Both the position numbers and the translations under genes were made by a program. From Streptomyces rubiginosohelvolus (GTDB lineage: Bacteria > Actinomycetota > Actinomycetes > Streptomycetales > Streptomycetaceae): DNA of 64,000 nt. The stretch is from assembly GCF_014649875.1 (NCBI RefSeq), contig NZ_BMTW01000017.1, positions 62,001 through 126,000 of the forward strand, in the 5' to 3' direction. Below, piece by piece: positions 53,195-60,482 of this stretch (positions are counted from its first letter, which is position 1; every line of letters begins with the position of its first letter). Under the pieces are notes generated by a model that did not search any database, was not told the origin of the DNA, and saw only the letters and a program-made list of their open reading frames with translations.

Positions 53195-54048
53195 CCCCCC
53201 TGCGACATGACGCGGCGCCGGGCGCGCGACCAGACGAACGCGGCCAGCGCACCGAGCGCGCCGATCCAGGCGAGCTGGACCCCCAGGGCGGCCACGATGC
53301 CCAGGCCCTCGACCTGGCCCAGGTAGACGGCCGCGGGGGTGTACGCGGTGGCCTGGAACGGCAGCCATTCCGCGGCCGCCCTCACCGGTCCCGGCATGAA
53401 CCACAACGGGACCAGGGCCCCGGAGAAGAACTGTGCGACGAAGCGGTAGGCCATCAGGGCGCCGCTCACCTCCAGGGTCCAGAACGAGACCATGCCGAGC
53501 AGCAGCCCGAGCAGCTGGTTCACGAGCAGCGCGCCGATCAGCGCCACCGGGTAGGCGAACCCCGCGGCCGCCGATGCCGGTGCCTGGCCCGCGCCGATCA
53601 GCAGCGCGAACGGCAGGGCCACCAGTAGGACCGGGACCGCGGCCGATGCCCACCCGAGCTGGCCGGAGAGCATCTGCCCGGGAAAGCCGACGGGCCGCAG
53701 CAGGTCCACGGCGACCTTGCCCTCCCGTACCCGCTGGTCGATGGGGGAGGACCGCCACGGGCTGACGAGCTGGTACTGGAGCGTCGTCAGCGTCGCGTAC
53801 GCCGTCATGGTGGTGAGGCTGAGCCCGTCCACCTCGGCGCGGCCGTCGTAGAGGGCCTTCCAGACCACCGTCAGCAGCCAGATCTGCAGGAGCATCATGG
53901 CGAAGGACGACAGATAGGCCGTGCGGTAGGTGAGGGCGGCGCGGAACTCTATCCGGGCGCAGGCCAGATAGGACCGCAGCAGGGTCCCGGCCGGCTGCTT
54001 CGCGGAGGTGGGGGCCGCCTTCGTGGCGGAGGCCGTCGGGGCGGTCAT
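53191..54048 (-). CDS. ABC-2 type exporter permease (first)
   Basis: 285 residues from ATG 54048, overlapping the ATPase stop (ATGA). A short Thr/Ala-rich N-terminus, then about six hydrophobic segments (AYLSSFAMMLLQIWLLTVVW, PVLLVALPFALLIG). A DLLRPVGFPGQMLSG loop resembles the partner's LVRPVPP segment, showing a common origin. Encoded between the ATPase and the second permease, all coupled. Confidence 0.88.
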   Translation of the reverse strand: MTAPTASATKAAPTSAKQPAGTLLRSYLACARIEFRAALTYRTAYLSSFAMMLLQIWLLTVVWKALYDGRAEVDGLSLTTMTAYATLTTLQYQLVSPWRSSPIDQRVREGKVAVDLLRPVGFPGQMLSGQLGWASAAVPVLLVALPFALLIGAGQAPASAAAGFAYPVALIGALLVNQLLGLLLGMVSFWTLEVSGALMAYRFVAQFFSGALVPLWFMPGPVRAAAEWLPFQATAYTPAAVYLGQVEGLGIVAALGVQLAWIGALGALAAFVWSRARRRVMSQGG

Positions 54049-55016
54049 CCGCGGTCCGCGTAGATCCGGTGGATGACGCTCTCCAGCTCGGGTTCCACGA
54101 TCGAGAGGTCGGTCACCCGGTGCCGCTCCAGCACCGCCGCCACCAGTTCGGCGGGCGGGGTGCGGACGGGGTCGAAGCGCAGCCACACCTTGCCGTCCTC
54201 GCGGCGGACGACCTCCGCGCCTTCGACGCTCTCCAGCCGGTCGGTCTGCACCACGAGTTCGCGGTGCGGCGCGTAGCGGGCCTTCAGCTCGTCCACCGCG
54301 CCGTCGTAGGCGACCTTGCCGTGGTCGATGAGGATGATCCGGCCGCAGAGTTCCTCGACGTCGTCGAGGTCGTGGGTGGTGAGGACGACCGTGGTGCCCG
54401 ATGCGCGGTTCAGCTCCCCGACGAAGGTGCGTATCCGCTCCTTGGCGATGACGTCGAGCCCGACGGTCGGCTCGTCCAGATAGAGGATGTCCGGGTCGTA
54501 GAGCATCGCGGCGGCGAGGTCGCCGCGCATCCGCTGGCCCAGGGAGAGCTGGCGGACGGGAGTGTCGAGGAACGGACCGAGGCCGAGCACCTCACTGAAC
54601 TGCCGTTGCCTCTCGCGGAACCGGGCCTCCGGAACGTCGTAGAGGCGGCTGATCAGCCAGAGCGAGTCGCGCAGCGGCAGGTCCCACCAGAGCTGGCTGC
54701 GCTGGCCGAAGACCACGCCTATCCGGCGCGCGTTGCGGGACCGGTCCCGCCAGGGCGTGGCACCGGCGACCGTGACCGTGCCGGAGGTCGGGACGAGGAT
54801 GCCGGTGAGCATCTTGATGGTGGTGGACTTCCCCGCACCGTTGGGGCCGAGATAGCCGACCATCTCACCCTGCTGGACCGTGAAGTTCACGCCGTCGACC
54901 GCACGCTTGACGGTCTGCTCACGCGTCAGCAGCGTACGGAGGCCCGCGAAGCGGCCCTCCTGCCGTGTGGGTCGGCTGAACTCCTTGACGAGGTCTGCCA
55001 CTTCTATGACGGGCAT
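54045..55016 (-). CDS. ABC exporter ATP-binding subunit
   Basis: 323 residues from ATG 55016. Walker A GYLGPNGAGKSTTIKML, Q-loop VFGQRSQLWWDLP, signature LSLGQRMRGDLAAAML, Walker B ILYLDEPTVGLD and H-loop LTTHDLDD are all intact. The LSLGQR form and N-terminal RTLLTREQTVKRAVDGV are typical of COG4586. It powers the two permeases downstream. A DasR-like palindrome lies about 70 nt upstream of the start. Confidence 0.93.
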   Translation of the reverse strand: MPVIEVADLVKEFSRPTRQEGRFAGLRTLLTREQTVKRAVDGVNFTVQQGEMVGYLGPNGAGKSTTIKMLTGILVPTSGTVTVAGATPWRDRSRNARRIGVVFGQRSQLWWDLPLRDSLWLISRLYDVPEARFRERQRQFSEVLGLGPFLDTPVRQLSLGQRMRGDLAAAMLYDPDILYLDEPTVGLDVIAKERIRTFVGELNRASGTTVVLTTHDLDDVEELCGRIILIDHGKVAYDGAVDELKARYAPHRELVVQTDRLESVEGAEVVRREDGKVWLRFDPVRTPPAELVAAVLERHRVTDLSIVEPELESVIHRIYADRG

Positions 55017-55084
55017 GTCCGCCTCTCTGGAGCGATCCGGGCCCGGTCGGGCGTGATCGATCTGAGAGTGTGCACGCCGAGGCT

Positions 55085-55099
55085 TGGTCTAGTCCAAGT
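55085..55099 (-). promoter_or_regulatory. DasR-like (dre) palindrome before the ABC exporter
   Basis: TGGTCTAGTCCA (55086-55097) matches the dre core TGGTCTAGACCA in 11 of 12 bases and is nested in CTTGG/CCAAG arms. It lies 69-83 nt upstream of the ATPase start. Confidence 0.5.
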
Positions 55100-55143
55100 G
55101 TTTTTCCGTTCGGCCGGTTCTCGTCATGCTGTCAGGGACGCGG

Positions 55144-55179
55144 AAGGCCCCACCGTGCTCAGCGGCACGGTGGGGCCTT
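55144..55179 (-). terminator. Terminator of nrdAB
   Basis: AAGGCCCCACCGTGC pairs with GCACGGTGGGGCCTT (15 bp, 6-nt loop), 19 nt after the nrdB stop and upstream of the ABC cassette. Confidence 0.8.
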
Positions 55180-55197
55180 TCAGGTTCCGGAGCGGGT

Positions 55198-56214
55198 CTA
55201 GAAGTCGTCGTCGAACCCGACCGAGCCCTCGACCGCCACCTGGTAGGCGGACGGGCGGCGCTCGAAGAAGTTCGTCAGCTCCTGGACGCCCTGCAGCTCC
55301 ATGAAGGAGAACGGGTTCTCCGAGCCGTACACCGTCGGGAAGCCGAGGCGGGCGAGCCGCTGGTCGGCGACGCACTGCAGGTACTCGCGCATCGACTCGG
55401 TGTTCATGCCCGGCAGTCCGTCGCCGCACAGGTCGCGGCCGAACTGGAGCTCCGCGTCGACCGCTTCCTTCAGCATGTCGGTGACCTGCTGCTGGAGCTC
55501 GTCGTCGAAGAGCTCCGGCTCCTCCTTGCGGACGGTGTCCACGACCTCGAACGCGAAGTTCATGTGCATCGTCTCGTCACGGAACACCCAGTTGGTGCCG
55601 GTGGCGAGACCGTGCAGCAGACCGCGCGAGCGGAACCAGTACACGTACGCGAAGGCGCCGTAGAAGAACAGCCCCTCGATGCAGGCCGCGAAGCAGATCA
55701 GGTTCAGCAGGAAGCGACGGCGGTCCGCCTTCGTCTCCAGCCGCTCGATCTTCTCGACCGAGTCCATCCACTTGAAGCAGAACTGCGCCTTCTCGCGGAT
55801 CGACGGGATCTCCTCGACCGCGTCGAACGCCGCCGCCCGGTCGTCCGGGTCGGGCAGATAGGTGTCCAGCAGCGTCAGATAGAACTGGACGTGCACGGCC
55901 TCCTCGAAGAGCTGCCGCGACAGGTACAGCCGCGCCTCGGGGGAGTTGATGTGCTTGTACAGCGTCAGCACGAGGTTGTTCGAGACGATCGAGTCACCGG
56001 TCGCGAAGAACGCCACCAGCCGCCCGATCATGTGCTGCTCACCCGGCGACAGCTTCGCGAGGTCGGCGACGTCCGAGTGGAGGTCGACCTCCTCCACGGT
56101 CCAGGTGTTCTTGATCGCGTCCCGGTAGCGCTCGTAGAAGTCCGGGTAGCGCATCGGACGCAGGGTCAGCTCGAAGCCCGGGTCGAGCAGGTTCTTGTTT
56201 TCGGTGGAGCTCAT
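55198..56214 (-). CDS. nrdB: Ribonucleotide reductase class I beta subunit
   Basis: 338 residues from ATG 56214; the A is shared with the nrdA TAA. Diiron ligand regions are present: QLFEEAVHVQFYLTLL and FRDETMHMNFAFEVV, and the tyrosyl-radical region near FFYGAFAYVYW. The acidic C-terminus (VGFDDDF) is where the alpha subunit docks. With NrdA it makes dNTPs aerobically. Ends the riboswitch-controlled operon. Confidence 0.95.
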   Translation of the reverse strand: MSSTENKNLLDPGFELTLRPMRYPDFYERYRDAIKNTWTVEEVDLHSDVADLAKLSPGEQHMIGRLVAFFATGDSIVSNNLVLTLYKHINSPEARLYLSRQLFEEAVHVQFYLTLLDTYLPDPDDRAAAFDAVEEIPSIREKAQFCFKWMDSVEKIERLETKADRRRFLLNLICFAACIEGLFFYGAFAYVYWFRSRGLLHGLATGTNWVFRDETMHMNFAFEVVDTVRKEEPELFDDELQQQVTDMLKEAVDAELQFGRDLCGDGLPGMNTESMREYLQCVADQRLARLGFPTVYGSENPFSFMELQGVQELTNFFERRPSAYQVAVEGSVGFDDDF

Positions 56215-58628
56215 TACTGGCAGGCCTCGCAGGACTCGGGGTTCTCAAGAGAGCAGGCGATGGCGTCCGCGTCGGGCGCCGAAGCCTGCTGTACGGGAAT
56301 GGGGGCGGCGGCCGACGCCTGGCCGGACGCGGCACGGGCGATCCGGGTCGCCGGGCGCGAACGCAGGTAGTACGTCGTCTTCAGCCCCTGCTTCCAGGCG
56401 TACGCGTACATCGAGGAGAGCTTGCCGATCGTCGGCGTCTCCAGGAACAGGTTGAGCGACTGGCTCTGGTCGAGGAACGGCGTACGGGCCGCCGCCATGT
56501 CGATCAGACCGCGCTGCGGGATCTCCCACGCCGTGCGGTACAGCGCCCGCACGTCCTCGGGGATCCAGGCGAAGCCCTGCACGGAGCCGCTGGCCTCGCG
56601 CAGCGCCTCACGGGTGCGGGCGTCCCACACGCCGAGCTTCTTCAGCTCGTCCACCAGGTAGGCGTTGACCTGGAGGAACTCACCGCTGAGCGTCTCGCGC
56701 TTGAACAGGTTGGAGACCTGCGGCTCGATGCACTCGTACACACCGGCGATCGAGGCGATCGTCGCGGTCGGCGCGATGGCGAGCAGCAGGGAGTTGCGCA
56801 TCCCGGTCTTCGCGACCCGGGCGCGCAGGGCGTCCCAGCGCTCCGGCCAGTTCAGCTCGGTGGCGTAGTGGTCGGGGTGCAGCACCCCGCGCGCGGCACG
56901 CGTCTCCGACCACGCGGGCAGCGGGCCCGAGCGCTCGGCGAGGTCGCAGGACGCCTCGTACGCGGCCAGCATGATCCGCTCGGAGATCTTCGTGGAGAGC
57001 GCGCGCGCCTCGGGCGAGTCGAACGGCAGCCGCAGCTGGAAGAAGACGTCCTGGAGGCCCATGGCGCCCAGGCCGACCGGCCGCCAGCGGGAGTTGGAGT
57101 TCCCGGCCTGCTCGGTCGGGTAGAAGTTGATGTCGACGACCCGGTCCAGGAAGGTCACGGCCGTACGGACGGTGGAGTCCAGGCGCTCCCAGTCGATCGA
57201 GCCGTTCGCCACGAAGGCGCCCAGGTTGACCGAGCCCAGGTTGCAGACGGCCGTCTCGCCGTCGTTGGTGACCTCCAGGATCTCCGTGCACAGGTTCGAC
57301 GAGTGCACGACCCGGCCCGGCTCGGCGGTCTGGTTCGCGGTCCGGTTGGAGGCGTCCTTGAACGTCATCCAGCCCTGGCCGGTCTGCGCGAGGGTCCGCA
57401 TCATCCGGCCGTACAGCTCACGCGCCGGCATCGTCTTGCGGGCCAGCCCCTTGGCCTCGGCCGCCCGGTAGGCCGCGTCGAACTCGTCGCCCCACAGGTC
57501 GACCAGCTCGGGCACGTCCGCCGGGGAGAACAGCGACCACTCGGTGTCCGCGTCCACCCGGCGCATGAACTCGTCCGGGATCCAGTGCGCCAGGTTCAGG
57601 TTGTGCGTACGCCGCTGGTCCTCACCGGTGTTGTCGCGGAGCTCCAGGAACTCCTCGATGTCCGCGTGCCAGGTCTCCAGGTAGACCGCCGCCGCGCCCT
57701 TGCGCCGGCCGCCCTGGTTCACCGCCGCCACCGAGGCGTCCAGCGTCTTGAGGAACGGCACGATGCCGTTGGAGTGCCCGTTGGTGCCCCGGATCAGCGA
57801 ACCCCGGGCGCGGATGCGGGAGTACGACAGACCGATGCCGCCCGCGTGCTTCGAGAGCCGCGCCACCTGGTGGTAGCGGTCGTAGATCGAGTCCAGCTCG
57901 TCCTTCGGCGAGTCCAGCAGATAGCAGGAGGACATCTGCGGGTGCCGCGTACCGGAGTTGAAGAGGGTGGGGGAGGAGGGGAGGTAGTCCAGCTTGCTCA
58001 TCAGCCCGTAGAGCGCGGCGACCTCGTCCAGCGCCCGCGCCGACTCGTCCTCGGCGAGGCCCGCGGCCACGCGCAGCATGAAGTGCTGCGGGGTCTCGAT
58101 GACCTGCCGGGTGATCGGGTGGCGCAGCAGGTAACGGCTGTGCAGCGTACGGAGACCGAAGTAGCCGAAGCGGTCGTCGGCGCCGTCGGCCAGCGTCCGC
58201 TCGACCAGCTCGTCCAGCGCCTTCGCGTGCAACTCGACGAAGGCGGCGGTGCGGTCGGCGATCAGGCCCTCGCGGTGACCCACGGCGACCGAGGCGGAGA
58301 AGGACGTCGCGCCCTGGCCCGCCGCCTCGTCGGCGATCGAGAGGGTCAGCAGCCGGGCGGCCAGCCGGGAGTACGCCGGGTCCTCGGAGATCAGCCCCGC
58401 GGCGGCCTCGGTGGCCAGCGTGCGCAGCTCGGCCTCGTCGGAGCGGGCGTTGCGTCCGCGCAGTGCTGCGGCGGCGACCCGTCCGGGGTCGGTGTCGGGA
58501 AGATCGACGGTGAGATCGGTCAGGGTCCGCAGCAAGGCGGTCCCGGGTCCGTCGTTCGGGGCTTTCCCGGCCGGGGTCGACTCGGCGGATTCGGTGGCTG
58601 AAACCGGATCGGCGGGCGCGATGGTCAC
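56214..58628 (-). CDS. nrdA: Ribonucleotide reductase class I alpha subunit
   Basis: 804 residues from GTG 58628 (GAGGGAAAG upstream). Motifs: SCYLLDSPKDELDSIY, HAGGIGLSYSRIRARGS, NLCTEILEV (catalytic Cys), LGAMGLQDVFF and MRNSLLLAIAPTATIA, and a C-terminal redox pair CEAC. No clear ATP-cone is visible in the N-terminal 60 residues. Frame-open sequence continues upstream, but it would translate the riboswitch, so the GTG is preferred. It needs the beta subunit encoded next. Confidence 0.95.
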   Translation of the reverse strand: MTIAPADPVSATESAESTPAGKAPNDGPGTALLRTLTDLTVDLPDTDPGRVAAAALRGRNARSDEAELRTLATEAAAGLISEDPAYSRLAARLLTLSIADEAAGQGATSFSASVAVGHREGLIADRTAAFVELHAKALDELVERTLADGADDRFGYFGLRTLHSRYLLRHPITRQVIETPQHFMLRVAAGLAEDESARALDEVAALYGLMSKLDYLPSSPTLFNSGTRHPQMSSCYLLDSPKDELDSIYDRYHQVARLSKHAGGIGLSYSRIRARGSLIRGTNGHSNGIVPFLKTLDASVAAVNQGGRRKGAAAVYLETWHADIEEFLELRDNTGEDQRRTHNLNLAHWIPDEFMRRVDADTEWSLFSPADVPELVDLWGDEFDAAYRAAEAKGLARKTMPARELYGRMMRTLAQTGQGWMTFKDASNRTANQTAEPGRVVHSSNLCTEILEVTNDGETAVCNLGSVNLGAFVANGSIDWERLDSTVRTAVTFLDRVVDINFYPTEQAGNSNSRWRPVGLGAMGLQDVFFQLRLPFDSPEARALSTKISERIMLAAYEASCDLAERSGPLPAWSETRAARGVLHPDHYATELNWPERWDALRARVAKTGMRNSLLLAIAPTATIASIAGVYECIEPQVSNLFKRETLSGEFLQVNAYLVDELKKLGVWDARTREALREASGSVQGFAWIPEDVRALYRTAWEIPQRGLIDMAAARTPFLDQSQSLNLFLETPTIGKLSSMYAYAWKQGLKTTYYLRSRPATRIARAASGQASAAAPIPVQQASAPDADAIACSLENPESCEACQ

Positions 58629-58739
58629 TGGGCTTTCCCTCGCTCGGCAGGGGGCCGGCGGAAGGAGGGGAAGCCGGGCAGCGCGAAACCCGGGGCGGGG
58701 CAGCACTGCTGACGGCGTCCACCGGCCTATCCGCGAGGC

Positions 58740-58880
58740 CCGGACGTCTGGCATCCGGTTCGGTCGAGCCGGACGCACTGTCGACAGGTCTTCGGACTTG
58801 CAGGTGCGCAAAAGCACACTGATCACACCGTTGCGGGACAGTTCCGGATTCGCACCGGATTCCCCTGCGGCGACAGCGAG
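58740..58880 (-). ncRNA. Cobalamin riboswitch upstream of nrdAB
   Basis: On the minus strand the core elements appear in order: GGGGAATCCGGTGCGAATCC (58846-58865), ACTGTCCCGCAACGG, and the B12 box AGTCCGAAGACCTGTC (58783-58798). Downstream GC-rich pairing parts reach the nrdA ribosome site. A B12 riboswitch repressing nrdABS is reported for S. coelicolor, where cobalamin favours the class II enzyme. The sequence match is direct; the exact boundaries are estimates. Confidence 0.93.
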
Positions 58881-58889
58881 GTCGAGCAT

Positions 58890-58927
58890 ACATGTGGGGG
58901 CCGCCAGATGCTGCGGCCCCCACATGT
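58890..58927 (-). terminator. 15-bp hairpin between the GNAT gene and the riboswitch
   Basis: ACATGTGGGGGCCGC pairs perfectly with GCGGCCCCCACATGT around an 8-nt loop, 27 nt after the GNAT stop. Likely the terminator of the GNAT/lipoprotein operon, isolating nrdAB. There is no T-run. Confidence 0.65.
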
Positions 58928-58953
58928 TGTGTCGCGTCGATTTAATGTGCCCC

Positions 58954-59463
58954 TCAGGACACCGCCTCCAGCGGCAGCCGGAAGGTCATGAGCCGTAGGC
59001 CCGGCACCGGTTCCCAGTCCCGTTCGGGGGTCCGCAGAAAGCCGAGCCGCCGGTAGATCCTATGGGCTGAGAGCATGGCCGGCTGCGTCGACAGCACCAG
59101 CGCCCGGACACCTTCCGCCGACCGGGCCCGCTCGATGCACGCCCGTACGAGCGCCTCTCCCACGCCCCGTCCGCGCCCCTCGCGGGCCACGGCCAGCATC
59201 CGGAATTCGGCCTCGTCCGGACCGGCGATGTCGCGCCACGGCGTGCCGGGAGCGGCATATGTCACACCGCCGAGCACGGCCCCGTCCGCGTCGAGCGCGA
59301 CCAACGTCTCCGCCTCGGCCGCCCGCTGCTCCACCGCCCGCAGTTTGAGCAGATACGGGTCCTGCGGGCCGTCCAGCAGATCATCGCCGAGATACGCCTC
59401 GGCGATGATCCCGCCGAGCACGGCGTACTCGGCCGGCTCCGCCACCCTGATCGTCAGGTCCAT
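58954..59463 (-). CDS. GNAT-family N-acetyltransferase
   Basis: 169 residues from ATG 59463, overlapping the lipoprotein gene stop by one base. The acetyl-CoA signature RMLAVAREGRGRGVGEALVR (Q/RxxGxG/A) and the fold LVLSTQPAMLSAHRIYRRLG with FRTPERDW are typical. Substrate unknown. Tight overlap suggests coordinated expression with the lipoprotein gene upstream. Confidence 0.9.
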   Translation of the reverse strand: MDLTIRVAEPAEYAVLGGIIAEAYLGDDLLDGPQDPYLLKLRAVEQRAAEAETLVALDADGAVLGGVTYAAPGTPWRDIAGPDEAEFRMLAVAREGRGRGVGEALVRACIERARSAEGVRALVLSTQPAMLSAHRIYRRLGFLRTPERDWEPVPGLRLMTFRLPLEAVS

Positions 59464-60155
59464 CAGCCACTCGTCCCCACATCGTTGTTCGGTGCGCCGT
59501 CGCCGACCGGCGGCAGATCGCCGCGCTCCACCGGCTGCCGCCCGGCGCCCTCCCCGGCGGGCGGCAGCACCTGATCCAGTTCGTAGTCGTCGGCGCGGTG
59601 GGCGGCCCGGGCCGCCGCGCGCAGCGTCGCCCGGTCCACCTCCTGGCGTGTTCCGCTCAACGTCACCACCAGGCCGCCCTGTTCCCGGGCGTACGCATGA
59701 CCCGACTCCGTGGCCCGGTACCACTGCTCGCCGTCCCGCTCGCAGGCCACCAGGGGCTCCTGGGCGCTGCCCGACGCCGGGCCGTCCGTGCAGTCGGCGT
59801 CGGCGTGCGGGAGGCGTTCCACCGACAGCCGTATCTGCCCGCCGTCCGGCTCGGTGTAGACGCTGCCGAACCCGTCGTCGCCGAGCACCCCGACCGACTG
59901 GCGCGCCAAGGCGTAGCCCGCGGCCTCGGTCACCCATACATGCTCCGCGACGAGCTGGGCGGCGCTCGCCCGCGCCTCCAACTCCGCCCGGCCGGGCGCC
60001 GGATCGGCCGAGGAACTCCGGTCGGCCGCCGTCTGCGAGCCGGGCGCCGGCTCGGTGCCGCAGCCCGTCGCCGCCAGGGCCAGTGCCAGCGTCATGGTCA
60101 GCGTCGGGGTCAGGAGGAGGGGCCGGAGCCGAGGTGACCGGGAGCGCGGTGTCAT
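59463..60155 (-). CDS. Predicted lipoprotein of unknown function
   Basis: 230 residues from ATG 60155 (AAGGA 7 nt upstream). A signal with a basic N-terminus, hydrophobic core and lipobox LAATGC (Cys about residue 32), then an Ala/Ser/Asp-rich spacer and a soluble domain with two Cys near CTDGP and ACERDG that could pair. No family recognised. Extracytoplasmic, membrane-anchored. Confidence 0.82.
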   Translation of the reverse strand: MTPRSRSPRLRPLLLTPTLTMTLALALAATGCGTEPAPGSQTAADRSSSADPAPGRAELEARASAAQLVAEHVWVTEAAGYALARQSVGVLGDDGFGSVYTEPDGGQIRLSVERLPHADADCTDGPASGSAQEPLVACERDGEQWYRATESGHAYAREQGGLVVTLSGTRQEVDRATLRAAARAAHRADDYELDQVLPPAGEGAGRQPVERGDLPPVGDGAPNNDVGTSG

Positions 60156-60278
60156 GGGCACATCCTTGCGTACGGTGAAGGTGCGGTGTCCCGCACGGCC
60201 GGACCCGGTCGGGGGCGCGGAAAGGGCCGCCGCGCCCCCTGGCCGGGATGCGGCGGCCCCGGTGGCGGCCCGTGGTGC

Positions 60279-60482
60279 TCAGCAGCAGCGGAAGCCCTCG
60301 CGGGGATCCGCCTCGCGGGCGTCCGTGCGGCTGCGTTCGAAGGCGCGGCGGGTCATCACGGGCGCGTCCGGATCGTGTGTCCTCGCGTGCGCCACATAGC
60401 GGTCGTACGTGGACTCGCCGGTCAGCTCACGGACGTACCAGCGGATCCGTCCGGCCACCCGTCGTACGTCCGCGACGGTCAT
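60279..60482 (-). CDS. YbdD/YjiX-family small protein
   Basis: 67 residues from ATG 60482, whose first bases overlap the cstA stop (ATGA). The RWYVRELTGESTYDRYVAH segment and the C-terminal FRCC are hallmarks of the YbdD family, which travels with CstA-type pyruvate/peptide transporters. It is thought to assist the transporter; the mechanism is unknown. Confidence 0.85.
   Translation of the reverse strand: MTVADVRRVAGRIRWYVRELTGESTYDRYVAHARTHDPDAPVMTRRAFERSRTDAREADPREGFRCC

Noticed and set aside
58629..58925. N-terminal extension of nrdA to 58925
   Set aside because: It would translate the cobalamin riboswitch; GTG 58628 has a good ribosome site.
58881..58953. NrdR box upstream of nrdAB
   Set aside because: No sequence near the A/T-rich palindrome consensus was found by eye.
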